The translations under genes and the position numbers were made by a program. A DNA stretch of 64,000 bases from an uncultured Alphaproteobacteria bacterium (GTDB lineage: Bacteria; Pseudomonadota; Alphaproteobacteria; Geminicoccales; Geminicoccaceae), in the NCBI GenBank assembly GCA_937995535.1, contig CALKJU010000029.1, positions 1 to 64,000 of the forward strand. The letters run 5' to 3'. Shown here in pieces: positions 9,079 to 17,827 of this stretch (its first letter is position 1; every line of letters starts with the position of its first letter). A model generated the notes under the pieces. That model was given only the letters and a program-made list of their open reading frames with translations. It was not told the DNA's origin and searched no databases.

Positions 9079-9482
9079 GTGCCGCACGGCGGCTCGTCCT
9101 CGCGGCTCTCGTCGTGATCCTCGCGGCCTGCACCTTCGCCCCGGAGCTGGCCGAGTTCCCGGGCGCGGCGCAGCAGATCCGGCGCCTCTACGAGGCCCGT
9201 GCGATGGAGCGCAACGCCGGCTGCACGATCATGCGGATGCGTGCGATCACCGGTCACACGGTGCTCGCGGACACGCCGGAGCGGCTCGTGCTGTCGGTCC
9301 GCTACGGTTACGAGCCGTTCAACCGGATGTCGGACTTCGGTCAGGACGCGTGCATCGGGTTCGGTGAGCGGACCTTCGTCTTCGCCCGCACCGGCACCGG
9401 CCTCACGCTGATCGAGATGGGCGGCGAGCAGCGCGGCGAGCCGACGCCGCTGCGTGACCTGCTCGCGCCGCCGCGCCGCTGA
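9075..9482 (+). CDS. Putative lipoprotein, second of a paralogous pair
   Basis: A 135-residue protein with a signal peptide ending LAAC (Cys about 19) and the same domain pattern as its neighbour: RRLYEARAMERNAGC, ITGHTVLADTPERLVLSVRYGY and FGERTFVFAR. The start overlaps the preceding stop by 4 bases (ATGA), so kinase and both lipoproteins form one translationally coupled unit. The two copies are clearly diverged, so the duplication is not recent. Function unknown. Confidence 0.78.
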   Translation: MSAARRLVLAALVVILAACTFAPELAEFPGAAQQIRRLYEARAMERNAGCTIMRMRAITGHTVLADTPERLVLSVRYGYEPFNRMSDFGQDACIGFGERTFVFARTGTGLTLIEMGGEQRGEPTPLRDLLAPPRR

Positions 9483-9512
9483 GGTGGGGGCTCGTCGAGC
9501 GCCGCCCGAGCC

Positions 9513-10937
9513 TCAGTGCGCCACCATGACATGCCGGACGACGCTGTAGTCCTCGAGCGCGTAGAGGCTCATGTCCTTGCCGTAGCCGCTGCGCTTGAGG
9601 CCGCCGTGCGGCATCTCGTTGCACAGCATGAAATGCGTGTTGATCCAAGTGCAGCCGTACTGGAGCCGGGCAGCGACGCGCATCGCCCGCGACACGTCCT
9701 TGGTCCACACCGAGGAGGCGAGACCGTACTCGCTGTCGTTGGCCCAGGCGATCGCCTCCTCGGTGTCGCTGAACCGGGTCACCGAGACTACCGGCCCGAA
9801 CACCTCCTTGCGGACGATCTCGTCCTCCTGCCGGGCCCCGGAGACCACCGTGGGCGCGAAGAAGAAGCCCGCGCCCGAGCCCGGTCGGCCACCGGTGGTG
9901 ACCTCGATATGCGCGGCGGCCTTGGCGCGCTCGACGAAGCCGGCGACGCGGGCGCGCTGCCGTTCGCTGATCAGCGGGCCGATATCCATCCCTTCGCCTG
10001 AGGGGTCGCCCCACTTGAGCGACGCCGCCGCCGCCGTGAGATCGGCGACCAGTCGGTCGTGGATCTTCGGGCCGGCATAGACGCGGCAGGCCGCCGTGCA
10101 GTCCTGGCCGGCGTTGTAGAAGCTGAACATCCTCAGGCCGGCGACGACCGCCTGCAGATCGGCGTCGTCGAACACGATCACCGGCGCCTTGCCGCCAAGT
10201 TCGAGATGGGTCCGCTTCAGGCTGCGCGCGGCGGCCGCCAGCACTTTCTCGCCGGTGGCGACGTCGCCGGTGAGCGAGACCATGCGCACCCGGTCGTGCC
10301 CGACCAGCGGAGCGCCGACGCTCTCGCCGCGGCCGGTCACGACGTTGACCACGCCGGGCGGGAAGATCCCGGCCAGATGGCGGGCCAGCCGGAGCGTCGT
10401 CAGCGGCGTCTGCTCGGACGGCTTGAGCACCACCGTATTGCCGGCGGCGAGCGCGGGTGCCAGCTTCCAGGCCGCCATCATCAAGGGGTAGTTCCAAGGC
10501 GCGATCGAGGCAACGACGCCCACCGGATCGCGCCGGATCATCGAGGTGAAGCCACGCAGGTACTCACCGGCGGCGCTCCCGGGCAGGCAGCGGGCGGCGC
10601 CGGCGAAGAAGCGGAAGCAGTCGACGATCGCCGGGATCTCGTCCTCCCGGGCGCGGGCCGGCGGCTTGCCGCAGTTGCGGGATTCGAGCGCCGCGAAGGC
10701 GTCGCCCTCGGCCTCGATGCGTCGCGCCAGCTCGAGCAGCAGGCCCGAGCGTTCGGCCGGCGTCGTCTCGGCCCATGCCGGGAAGGCGCCCTCCGCGGCC
10801 GCCACCGCCTCGTCGATCTGGGCCGTCGAGGCCTCGGGCACCTTCACGATCTCCTGGCCGGTGGCCGGGTCGAGGATCGCCTCGGGCGCGCCCTCGCCCG
10901 GGACGAGGCGGCCGTTGATGAGGAGGTCGGTCTGCAT
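9513..10937 (-). CDS. patD: Aldehyde dehydrogenase, probably gamma-aminobutyraldehyde dehydrogenase
   Basis: A 474-residue NAD(P)-dependent aldehyde dehydrogenase with complete active site: Asn149 in PWNYP, Glu246 in LELGGKAP and Cys280 in NAGQDC. Overall resemblance is to the YdcW/PatD and betaine-aldehyde group. It is the last gene of a five-gene operon in the same order as Escherichia coli ydcSTUV-patD, where the importer is linked to putrescine and the enzyme oxidises 4-aminobutanal to GABA. That context favours polyamine catabolism over betaine aldehyde. It lies 15 bases downstream of the second permease gene. Confidence 0.88.
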   Translation of the reverse strand: MQTDLLINGRLVPGEGAPEAILDPATGQEIVKVPEASTAQIDEAVAAAEGAFPAWAETTPAERSGLLLELARRIEAEGDAFAALESRNCGKPPARAREDEIPAIVDCFRFFAGAARCLPGSAAGEYLRGFTSMIRRDPVGVVASIAPWNYPLMMAAWKLAPALAAGNTVVLKPSEQTPLTTLRLARHLAGIFPPGVVNVVTGRGESVGAPLVGHDRVRMVSLTGDVATGEKVLAAAARSLKRTHLELGGKAPVIVFDDADLQAVVAGLRMFSFYNAGQDCTAACRVYAGPKIHDRLVADLTAAAASLKWGDPSGEGMDIGPLISERQRARVAGFVERAKAAAHIEVTTGGRPGSGAGFFFAPTVVSGARQEDEIVRKEVFGPVVSVTRFSDTEEAIAWANDSEYGLASSVWTKDVSRAMRVAARLQYGCTWINTHFMLCNEMPHGGLKRSGYGKDMSLYALEDYSVVRHVMVAH

Positions 10938-10952
10938 GAGCGGTCTCCTTTG

Positions 10953-11759
10953 TCATTTGCCGGCGCCGGCCACGCTCTCGGTGCCGCGGGTCAGCCAGTA
11001 GGCGCAGAGGATCGGCACCAAGGTCACGGCGATGACGAACACCGCGACCACGTTGGTCACCGGCCGCTGCCGGGGCCGGACCAGCTCGGACAGCATCCAG
11101 ATCGGTAGCGTCGTCTGCTGGCCGGCGGTGAAGGTGGTGACGATCACCTCGTCGAAGCTGAGCGCGAAGGCGAGCATCCCGCCGGCGAGCAGCGCGGTCG
11201 CGATGTTGGGCAGGACGACGTAGCGGAAGGTCTGGAAGCCGTCGGCGCCGAGATCCATCGACGCCTCGATCAGCGAGCTCGAGGTCCTTCGGAACCGGGC
11301 GATCACGTTGTTGTAGACGACGACCACACAGAAGGTCGCGTGGCCGACGATGATCGTCCAGAAGCTGAACGGGATCTCGAGCAGACCGAAGGTCGAGCGG
11401 AGAGCGATGCCGGTAACGATGCCGGGGAGCGCGATCGGCAGGACGAGCAGCAGCGTGATCGAATCGCGGCCGAAGAACCGTGCCCGCCACAGCGCCGCGG
11501 CGGCGAGCGTACCGAGCACGAGCGCCAGGGCGGTCGCGACCGCCGCCACCCGGACCGAGAGCCACAGCGCGTTCCAGATGTCCTGCCGGCCCCAGGCGAC
11601 GGCGAACCATTGCAGGGTGAGGCCCGGTGGCGGGAACTGGTAGCTCTTGTCCTCGGTGGTGAAGGCGTAGAGCAGGATGAACAGCATCGGCACGTGCAGG
11701 AAGGCGAGGCCGAGCCCGGCCGCGAGCTTGAGCCCGAGCCCGGCGCGCTCAGAGCGCAT
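10953..11759 (-). CDS. ABC transporter permease of the polyamine/spermidine type (YdcV/PotC-like)
   Basis: A 268-residue inner-membrane permease with six predicted helices and the EAA coupling loop ([26 protein letters not shown]) that docks on the ATPase. It is the second permease of the binding-protein-dependent importer encoded by this operon. Its start overlaps the first permease gene by 11 bases. Confidence 0.9.
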   Translation of the reverse strand: MRSERAGLGLKLAAGLGLAFLHVPMLFILLYAFTTEDKSYQFPPPGLTLQWFAVAWGRQDIWNALWLSVRVAAVATALALVLGTLAAAALWRARFFGRDSITLLLVLPIALPGIVTGIALRSTFGLLEIPFSFWTIIVGHATFCVVVVYNNVIARFRRTSSSLIEASMDLGADGFQTFRYVVLPNIATALLAGGMLAFALSFDEVIVTTFTAGQQTTLPIWMLSELVRPRQRPVTNVVAVFVIAVTLVPILCAYWLTRGTESVAGAGK

Positions 11760-12708
11760 TGAACGCGCCCAGGCGCTTCGCGATCGTCAGATAGATCGCC
11801 ATGATCACGACCGGCACGATCGAGAAGGCGGCGGCCAGCGGGATGTTTCCGGCGGTGCCCTGCTGGATGTAGACCGCCTGGCCGATGAACAGGGCCGAGG
11901 TGCCGACGATGTAGGGGATGATGTAGTCGCCCAGGGTGAGTGAGAAGGTGAAGATCGAGCCGGCGACGATCCCGGGGAAGGCGAGCGGGATCACGACCTG
12001 CCACAAGGTCGTGCGCGGCCGGGCGCCGAGATCGGCGGACGCCTCGATCAGCGAGGGCGGGACCCGCTCCAGTGCCGCCTGCACCGGCAGGATCATGTAG
12101 GGCAGCCAGATATAGGTGAAGACCAGGAACATGCCGAGATAGGAGATCGACAGCGATGGGCCGCCGATCACCGGCAGGGCCAGGATCGCGTCGAGCAGCC
12201 AGGTCGTATGCGTGGCGGCGGCGGCCCAGGAGACGATGCCCTCCTTCGCCAGGATCAGCTTCCAGGCATAGACCCGGACCAGGTAGCTGGACCAGAGCGG
12301 CAGCATGATCCCGAGATAGAACAGCGCCTTGGCGCGCGGGCCGGCGAATCGCGCGGCGTAGTAGGCGATCGGGAAGGCGATCAGCGCGGCGGCGACGGTG
12401 ACCGCCGCGGCCATCGCCACGGTGCGCAGGATGATGTCGAGATTGGCCCGCTGGCCGAGGAGCTGCGCGTAGGAGCTCAACGACCATTCGTAGACGATTT
12501 GGCCAGTGAACTCGTCCAGCGAGAAGAAGCTCTGGGCGAGCAGGGCGAGGAGCGAGCCGAGATAGATCACGCCGAGCCAGAGCAGCGGCGGGAGGAGGAG
12601 GACCAGCGTCAGCACCTGGCCGTGCCGCCACAGCCAGGTCGACAGCCGCCGACCAGCGCCTGGCGCCGACCGGCCCAGCGGCAGGGCCAGGGGCGCGGTC
12701 GTGCTCAC
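11749..12708 (-). CDS. ABC transporter permease of the polyamine/spermidine type (YdcU/PotB-like)
   Basis: A 319-residue permease with a short cytoplasmic N-terminus, six or so transmembrane helices and an EAA loop ([18 protein letters not shown]). It begins with GTG at 12708, whose bases form GTGA with the stop of the ATPase gene, so translation is coupled. It forms the heterodimeric channel with the next permease. Confidence 0.9.
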   Translation of the reverse strand: MSTTAPLALPLGRSAPGAGRRLSTWLWRHGQVLTLVLLLPPLLWLGVIYLGSLLALLAQSFFSLDEFTGQIVYEWSLSSYAQLLGQRANLDIILRTVAMAAAVTVAAALIAFPIAYYAARFAGPRAKALFYLGIMLPLWSSYLVRVYAWKLILAKEGIVSWAAAATHTTWLLDAILALPVIGGPSLSISYLGMFLVFTYIWLPYMILPVQAALERVPPSLIEASADLGARPRTTLWQVVIPLAFPGIVAGSIFTFSLTLGDYIIPYIVGTSALFIGQAVYIQQGTAGNIPLAAAFSIVPVVIMAIYLTIAKRLGAFNAL

Positions 12709-13724
12709 GCGGTGATGCCCCTGGGGAGGGGCTGCATGGCAGCGGCGCTCCAGCCGAGGCGCAGCCGTTGTCCGACGGCGGGCAACGGGCCGCCGGCGCC
12801 GTTGCCGCGATCGACGATCAGCACTTGGCCGCCGTCGAGCGTCACGTCGAGCCGGGTCGCCGCACCGTGGTAGCGGCGATCGGTGACCGTCCCCTCGACG
12901 AGCACGTCGGCGCCGTTGGCCGGCTCGACCTCGATCCGCTCGGGGCGGAGCGCGAAGGCTTCGGGGCGGCCGGTGAGCCGGGCGGCGAGATCGGCGTCGA
13001 CGAGGTTGGCGGCGCCGACGAAGCCGGCGACGAAGGCGGTCACCGGGTGCTCGTAGACCTCCTCGGGTGTCCCGACCTGCTCGATGCGGCCGTGGTTGAA
13101 GACCGCGACCCGGTCGCTCATGCCGAGCGCCTCGTCCTGGTCGTGGGTGACGTAGACGAAAGTGATCCCGACCTTGCGTTGCAGCGCCTTGAGCTCGACC
13201 TGCATCTGCTGGCGCAGCTTGAGGTCGAGGGCACCCAGGGGTTCGTCGAGCAGCAGCACCTCGGGTTCGTTGACCAGCGCCCGGGCGAGTGCCACGCGCT
13301 GGCGCTGGCCGCCCGAGAGCTGCGCCGGCCGGCGTCCGCCATAGCCACCGAGCGCCACCACCTCGAGCATCGCCTCGGCGCGCCGGATCCGCTCGCCCTT
13401 GGCCACACCCTTGACCATCAACCCGTAGGCGACGTTGTCGAGCACGCTCATGTGCGGGAAGAGCGCGTAGTCCTGGAAGACGGTGTTCACCGGCCGCTCG
13501 TAGGGCGGCACGCCGCGCATCGGCCGGCCATGGATGGCGATGCTGCCCGCGTCCGGCTGCTCGAAGCCGGCGACGAGACGCAGGCAGGTCGTCTTGCCCG
13601 ACCCCGACGGTCCGAGCATGGCGAAGAACTCGCCGTCGCGGATCTCGAAGCTGACGTCGTCGACGGCGCGGACCTCGCCGAAATGCCGGGCGACGCGCTC
13701 GAAGGTGACGGCGGGGCTGTTCAT
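12705..13724 (-). CDS. ABC transporter ATP-binding protein (PotA/YdcT-like)
   Basis: About 339 residues with Walker A GPSGSGKTT, the Q loop FQDYALF, the signature LSGGQRQR, Walker B LLLDEPLGALD and the H-loop THDQDEA, followed by a TOBE-type C-terminal domain as in PotA/FbpC proteins. The start at 13724 (MNSPAVTF) is preferred over an ATG at 13745, because the latter falls inside the intercistronic hairpin and adds seven non-conserved residues. It powers the importer formed with the two permeases and the binding protein of this operon. Confidence 0.92.
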   Translation of the reverse strand: MNSPAVTFERVARHFGEVRAVDDVSFEIRDGEFFAMLGPSGSGKTTCLRLVAGFEQPDAGSIAIHGRPMRGVPPYERPVNTVFQDYALFPHMSVLDNVAYGLMVKGVAKGERIRRAEAMLEVVALGGYGGRRPAQLSGGQRQRVALARALVNEPEVLLLDEPLGALDLKLRQQMQVELKALQRKVGITFVYVTHDQDEALGMSDRVAVFNHGRIEQVGTPEEVYEHPVTAFVAGFVGAANLVDADLAARLTGRPEAFALRPERIEVEPANGADVLVEGTVTDRRYHGAATRLDVTLDGGQVLIVDRGNGAGGPLPAVGQRLRLGWSAAAMQPLPRGITA

Positions 13725-13741
13725 GCGCAGCGCGGCAGCGA

Positions 13742-13775
13742 CCACGTCACCCGCGGACGGTCCCGGGTGACGTGG
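13742..13775 (-). promoter_or_regulatory. Intercistronic mRNA hairpin after the binding-protein gene
   Basis: CCACGTCACCCG (13742-13753) pairs perfectly with 13764-13775 around a 10-base loop. It sits between the solute-binding protein stop (13788) and the ATPase start (13724). In ABC importer operons such stems commonly protect the upstream message or cause partial termination, giving excess binding protein over membrane parts. No T run follows, so message stabilisation is the simpler reading. Confidence 0.65.
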
Positions 13776-13787
13776 CTAGGGTCAGCG

Positions 13788-14951
13788 TCAGCGACCGCCG
13801 AGGACCGCGATGTAGTCGGTGACCCAGCGGTAGTAGGGAACGCACCCCTCGGGCTGGCTCGCGCACTTGGCGACCGGCGTGCGCCAGAAGTGGATCTTCT
13901 CGAAGTTCTGGATGCCGTTGGTCTCGCAGCCCTTGTCGCCGAGCAGCGGATTGCCCTCGCATGCGGCCGGCACTGCGGGCACCGAGCCGAACCAGGCGGC
14001 GAGGTCGCCCTGGAGCTTCGGGTTCAGCGAATGCTCCAGCCACATGTAGGCACAGTTCGGATGCGGCGCGTTGGCGTGCATCATCGTCGTGTCGGCCCAG
14101 CCGGTGGCGCCCTCCTGCGGGATCACGCTGGCGATCGGCTGGCCCTTGCTGACGAGGAGATTGACCTGGAACGGCCAGGAGCCGCTGGCGACCACCCCCT
14201 CGTTCGTGAAGTCGTCGATCTGCACGAAGGCGTCGTGCCAGTAGCGATGGACGATGGCGCGCTGCTGGCGCAGGAGCGCGAGCGTCGCCTGATACTGCTC
14301 CTCGGTCAGCTCGTAGGGGTCCTTGATGCCCAGCTCGGGCTTGTGGAACATGAGGTAGTTGGCCGCGTCGGCGATGTGGATCGGGCCGTCGAAGGCCTGG
14401 ATACGGCCCTTGTTCGACTTGCCGTCGGGCAGCGTCATCTCCTCGAAGACGACGTTCCACGAGGTCGGCGGCTGGCCCTTGAACGCCTCGGTGTTGTACA
14501 TGAGCACGTTCGGGCCCCACTGGTAGGGGGTGCCGTAGTGCTTGCCGTCCACGGTGTGCCAGGGCGCGTTCTGCAGCCGCGCATCGACCGTGCCCCAGCT
14601 CGGGATCAGGTCGACATTGACCTCCTGCACCGTCTTGCCGGCGATCAGGCGCAGCGAAGCGTCGCCCGAGGCGGTCACCAGGTCGAACCCGCCCTCGTTC
14701 ATCAGCGCCACCATCTCGTCCGACGTGCCGGCGGTCTTGACGCGGACCTTGCAGCCGGTGCGCGCCTCGAAGTCGGTGACCCAGTCGAAGCTGGGGTCGG
14801 TCTCGCCACGCTCGATGTAGCCCGGCCAAGCGACGATATCGACGAACCCCTCGCCGGGGCCGATCTCGGTCATGGGCGCTGCCAGCGCCACGGCCGCGCA
14901 GATGGTCAGGCCGCTGGCCAGACCAGCGATCCGGAGCTTGTGCTTCGTCAT
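13788..14951 (-). CDS. Extracellular polyamine-type solute-binding protein (PotD/YdcS-like)
   Basis: A 387-residue periplasmic binding protein with a signal peptide (HKLRIAGLASGLTICAAVALAAP) and the type II periplasmic fold. It is the first gene of the operon and is followed by the hairpin at 13742-13775. Similarity to PotD/YdcS is overall rather than by a single motif; mature-part features include a Cys pair around CKVRVKTAGTSDEM and a Cys-rich C-terminal half. Putrescine as ligand is inferred from the operon's aminobutyraldehyde dehydrogenase; spermidine, agmatine or another amine are alternatives. Confidence 0.87.
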   Translation of the reverse strand: MTKHKLRIAGLASGLTICAAVALAAPMTEIGPGEGFVDIVAWPGYIERGETDPSFDWVTDFEARTGCKVRVKTAGTSDEMVALMNEGGFDLVTASGDASLRLIAGKTVQEVNVDLIPSWGTVDARLQNAPWHTVDGKHYGTPYQWGPNVLMYNTEAFKGQPPTSWNVVFEEMTLPDGKSNKGRIQAFDGPIHIADAANYLMFHKPELGIKDPYELTEEQYQATLALLRQQRAIVHRYWHDAFVQIDDFTNEGVVASGSWPFQVNLLVSKGQPIASVIPQEGATGWADTTMMHANAPHPNCAYMWLEHSLNPKLQGDLAAWFGSVPAVPAACEGNPLLGDKGCETNGIQNFEKIHFWRTPVAKCASQPEGCVPYYRWVTDYIAVLGGR

Positions 14952-15053
14952 GATCTTCCCCTGTTCCGGCCGGTTGCCCCGGCGACGTCGTGGGCCGAAG
15001 GATGCAACAGCGGCGGCGCGCCTGACAAACGGGAAAGCGCGATGGATCGAGGG

Positions 15054-15536
15054 TCAGACTCCACGCAGCAGCCGCTGGCAGTCGGGGACGCGGTGCGACC
15101 CGGCCAATTGCTCGCGAATGCGATCGGCCAAGCCGAAGCGATCATTGGCCACGCGCACTCTCCGAAGCTCGAGCACGCAGCTCGAGAGGTCGAGAACGCC
15201 GTGCACCTCGACGCTCACCGTGTAGTCGAACAGGGTCAGGGGTCCGCCCAGCGCGCCGCCGAGCAGGGCGGGCGCCTCCTGGACCTGCCGGCTGCGCAGC
15301 GCTGCCTCGCCGCGCAGCGCGATGTGCCGCGCGTCGAGCCGCTCGGCGGTGACCCGGCGCAGGCTGCCGGCGCGGTGGTTGCCTTGGCAGTAGCGGGCAC
15401 AGGCGGCGGCGATCTCGCTGGCGAGGCTCGTCTCGGCGCGGACGCGATCGGTCAGATCTACGGGTGCGGCCGATGCGAGCGGCGCGAGCGCCAACGCCGT
15501 CGCCAAGGCGAGCATGCCGTGCGATGCTCGGCGCAT
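15054..15536 (-). CDS. Hypothetical exported protein
   Basis: A 160-residue protein with a signal peptide (MRRASHGMLALATALALAPLASAA) and a mature domain of about 135 residues containing a CARYC pair and a further Cys in LDLSSCVLEL. I do not recognise the family. The start at 15536 shares the four bases CATG (15534-15537) with the start of the rightward gene; a second Met at 15515 would shorten the signal peptide only slightly and also fits. It follows the importer operon on the same strand but is upstream of it. Confidence 0.65.
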   Translation of the reverse strand: MRRASHGMLALATALALAPLASAAPVDLTDRVRAETSLASEIAAACARYCQGNHRAGSLRRVTAERLDARHIALRGEAALRSRQVQEAPALLGGALGGPLTLFDYTVSVEVHGVLDLSSCVLELRRVRVANDRFGLADRIREQLAGSHRVPDCQRLLRGV

Positions 15537-15831
15537 GGACCTCGCCGCCTTCACCCTGAGCACCAAGAACAGCGAACCGCCGCCCGGGCTGTCGCCGCCG
15601 TTGGTGGCGTTATGGCATGCCACGCGTGGCGAGTGGGAGCAGGCGCACCAGATCGTCCAGCGGTGCGAGGGTGACCCGCACCACGACTGGGTGCACGCCC
15701 ATCTGCACCGCGTCGAGGGCGACCTCGGCAATGCCGGCTACTGGTACCGCCGGGTCGGCAGGCCCATGCCCCGCGGCGATCTCGCCGCGGAGCGCGAGGC
15801 GATCGTGGCAGCACTGCTCGGCTCGGGGTGA
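15535..15831 (+). CDS. Conserved small protein, helical repeat-like (WVHAHLHRVEGD family)
   Basis: A 98-residue protein. The segment WEQAHQIVQRCEGDPHHDWVHAHLHRVEGDLGNAGYWYRRVGRP is the conserved core of a small hypothetical family found in many proteobacteria; its helical pattern resembles a short TPR-like hairpin. No signal peptide, so probably cytoplasmic. The ATG at 15535 (MDLAAF) is preferred; an in-frame ATG at 15514 adds seven residues. The biochemical role is unknown. Confidence 0.75.
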   Translation: MDLAAFTLSTKNSEPPPGLSPPLVALWHATRGEWEQAHQIVQRCEGDPHHDWVHAHLHRVEGDLGNAGYWYRRVGRPMPRGDLAAEREAIVAALLGSG

Positions 15832-15838
15832 GCCGCCG

Positions 15839-16714
15839 TCAGTGCGGCCAGCGCCCGGTCGTGCGGCCGCTCGCCGCCGAGCGACGGACGGTCGGCTCCT
15901 CGCCTTCGATGTCGAGCAGCCAGCGCAGCGGCGGGCTCATCCGCGCGTAGAGCTGCGGTGTCATGTAGTCGCGCTGCACGAGCTGCTGCGGCAGGTCGCG
16001 GCGGGTGTAGGTGAGGTGCAGCATCCGCCGCCGCGCCCCGCTGCGGTTGGTGGTCCCGCTGTGCCAGAGATGGCCGTTGCAGATGACCACCGCGCCGGCC
16101 GGCCCCTGGGCGTGGACCTCGCCCGGATACGGGGCCTCGAGGTCCGCCGGGATGCGGGCGAGGTCCTCGGACGTCGGCGGCGCCGGCTCCCAGTCCGCGG
16201 CGTTGACCTCGGGTACGTTGATCGGGGCCCAGCGGTGCGAGCCGGGGATCACCCGTGTCGGACCGTTGTCGGCGGTCATCGGGTCGATCAGGATCATGGC
16301 GTTGATGATCCACCAGTCGTCCTCGAACCGCTTCGGTACGTCGCAGTGCAGCGGCTGATGGCCCTGGCCCGGCAACGGGTCGCGGAGGTTCGCCCCGTGC
16401 ACCTTGATCTCGCCCAGCAGGCGATGTGCCGCCTCGAGGATCGGTGGTGCCGCGAGGCACACATCGTAGGCCGTCGACTTGTTGAAGATGTTGGAGACGC
16501 GCGGGGCACCGGGCTCGATGTGGACCTCGTGTCCGCCGCGCTCGCCCTCGACCGCGTGCAGCCGGTCGAACTCGGCCGCCATGAGCGCGCATTGCTCGGG
16601 CGTGAAGACGTTCTCGACGACGGTGAAGCCCTGCGTGTCCAGCTCGGCGATCTGGCCGGCCGTCAACACGGGTCCATTGACGCCCAGCTCGCGCAGAGCC
16701 TGCCTCGTGTACAT
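15839..16714 (-). CDS. Phytanoyl-CoA dioxygenase (PhyH) family Fe(II)/2-oxoglutarate oxygenase
   Basis: A 291-residue PhyH-family protein. The iron facial triad is visible as His123-x-Asp125 (LHCDVP) and a distal His at about 218 (HSGTTNRS), with an Arg a few residues later for 2-oxoglutarate. Such enzymes hydroxylate small molecules using O2 and 2-oxoglutarate; substrates range from acyl-CoA to ectoine and phosphonates, and none can be assigned here. The start at Met 16714 follows a run of six G. The gene is divergent from a LacI regulator 102 bases away, which probably controls it. It ends 7 bases from a convergent small gene. Confidence 0.87.
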   Translation of the reverse strand: MYTRQALRELGVNGPVLTAGQIAELDTQGFTVVENVFTPEQCALMAAEFDRLHAVEGERGGHEVHIEPGAPRVSNIFNKSTAYDVCLAAPPILEAAHRLLGEIKVHGANLRDPLPGQGHQPLHCDVPKRFEDDWWIINAMILIDPMTADNGPTRVIPGSHRWAPINVPEVNAADWEPAPPTSEDLARIPADLEAPYPGEVHAQGPAGAVVICNGHLWHSGTTNRSGARRRMLHLTYTRRDLPQQLVQRDYMTPQLYARMSPPLRWLLDIEGEEPTVRRSAASGRTTGRWPH

Positions 16715-16733
16715 GTTGACGCACCCCCCTGAG

Positions 16734-16755
16734 GAGTCCGACTCTAATCGTTTAG
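16734..16755. promoter_or_regulatory. Candidate LacI-family operator in the PhyH/LacI divergent region
   Basis: CTAATCGTTTAG (16744-16755) is a near-palindrome centred on CG, the arrangement bound by LacI-family proteins. It abuts a second inverted element, GAGTC-C-GACTC (16734-16744), which contains two GANTC sites, the target of the alphaproteobacterial CcrM methylase. The position between the two start codons suits control of both genes. Confidence 0.5.
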
Positions 16756-16816
16756 TGCAGGATTCCGCATCCCTGCGTCGCTTGCAAGAGCCGCCGCGCG
16801 GTGCGAGTGGGCGGGT

Positions 16817-17827
16817 ATGGTTACGATCCGTGATGTAGCGAAGCTTGCGAACGTCTCGACGGCCACGGTCTCCGCGACGCTCAACCGTAGCGCCCCGGTC
16901 AGCCCCGAACTCCAGGCACGGGTCCGGCGCGCGGTCGAGGAACTGGGCTACGCGCCGGACGGGGTCGCGCGCAGCCTCAAGACCGGCACGACCGCGCTGC
17001 TCGGCCTGCTCGTCCCGGACATCACGAACCCGTTCTTCACCCAGCTCGTGCGCGTCGTCGAGGCCGCGGCACAGCGCGCCGGGTACGCCGTGCTGCTGTG
17101 CGACAGTGACGAGGATCCGGCCAAGGAGCTGACCTATCTGCGGCTGATGCGGACGCACCGCGTCGCCGGGCTGGTCTGGTGCCCGGTCGGCGAGCCCGGT
17201 CCGGAAGGGCCGAACGCGCGCACCCTCGCAGGTCTGCCGATCGTGATGGTCGACCGCGCCGCCCCTGGCGTCGCGGCGGATCTGGTCGTCATCGACAACC
17301 GACGTGCCGGCTACCTGGCGACCGCGCATCTGCTGGAGCTCGGTCATCGGCGCATCGGCGCGGTCGCCGGCCCGCCGCACTTGCTGCCCGCGGCGGAACG
17401 GCTGCGTGGGTTCACGGATGCGCTGCGGGAACGCGGCCTCGACCCCGATGCCGCCCCGGTGGGTCAAGGCGCGTTCCGCGAGGCCGAGGCCTATGCGAGC
17501 TGTCGCGAGCTCCTCGGCAGCGAACCCCGTCCCACCGCGCTGTTCGTCGCCAACAACCATATGCTGATCGGCGTGATGCGGGCGATCGCCGATCTCGGCC
17601 TCGCCTGCCCGGCTGACATCTCGGTCGCGGCCATCGACGACTTCCCCTGGGCCAACGCCTTCAACCCGCGTCTGACCACGGTCCGGCAGCCGGTCGCGGC
17701 GATCGGCGAATCGGCGCTACGCCTGCTTCTCGCGCGGATTGCCGGTCACGCCGGCGCGCCGGTTCGCGAGACGCTGGCGTGCGAGCTGATCGTCCGCAAC
17801 TCCTGCGCCCCAATCGCCGGAGGCTAG
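16817..17827 (+). CDS. LacI-family transcriptional regulator
   Basis: A 336-residue repressor: an N-terminal helix-turn-helix (TIRDVAKLANVSTATVS), the hinge helix region (YAPDGVARSL), then a periplasmic-binding-protein-like effector domain (VLVP-type strand LLGLLVPDITNPFF through SVAAIDDFPWANAFNPRLTTV). It binds DNA as a dimer and responds to a small ligand, usually the substrate of the neighbouring genes. It is divergent from the PhyH-family oxygenase and converges on carnitine dehydrogenase with a 4-base overlap of ends. Confidence 0.93.
   Translation: MVTIRDVAKLANVSTATVSATLNRSAPVSPELQARVRRAVEELGYAPDGVARSLKTGTTALLGLLVPDITNPFFTQLVRVVEAAAQRAGYAVLLCDSDEDPAKELTYLRLMRTHRVAGLVWCPVGEPGPEGPNARTLAGLPIVMVDRAAPGVAADLVVIDNRRAGYLATAHLLELGHRRIGAVAGPPHLLPAAERLRGFTDALRERGLDPDAAPVGQGAFREAEAYASCRELLGSEPRPTALFVANNHMLIGVMRAIADLGLACPADISVAAIDDFPWANAFNPRLTTVRQPVAAIGESALRLLLARIAGHAGAPVRETLACELIVRNSCAPIAGG

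Noticed and set aside
12768..15674. Very long rightward open frame (about 968 codons) opposite the ABC importer operon
   Set aside because: It is antisense to the ATPase and binding-protein genes, has Arg/His/Glu-biased composition, and shows no family motif; such frames are common in GC-rich DNA.
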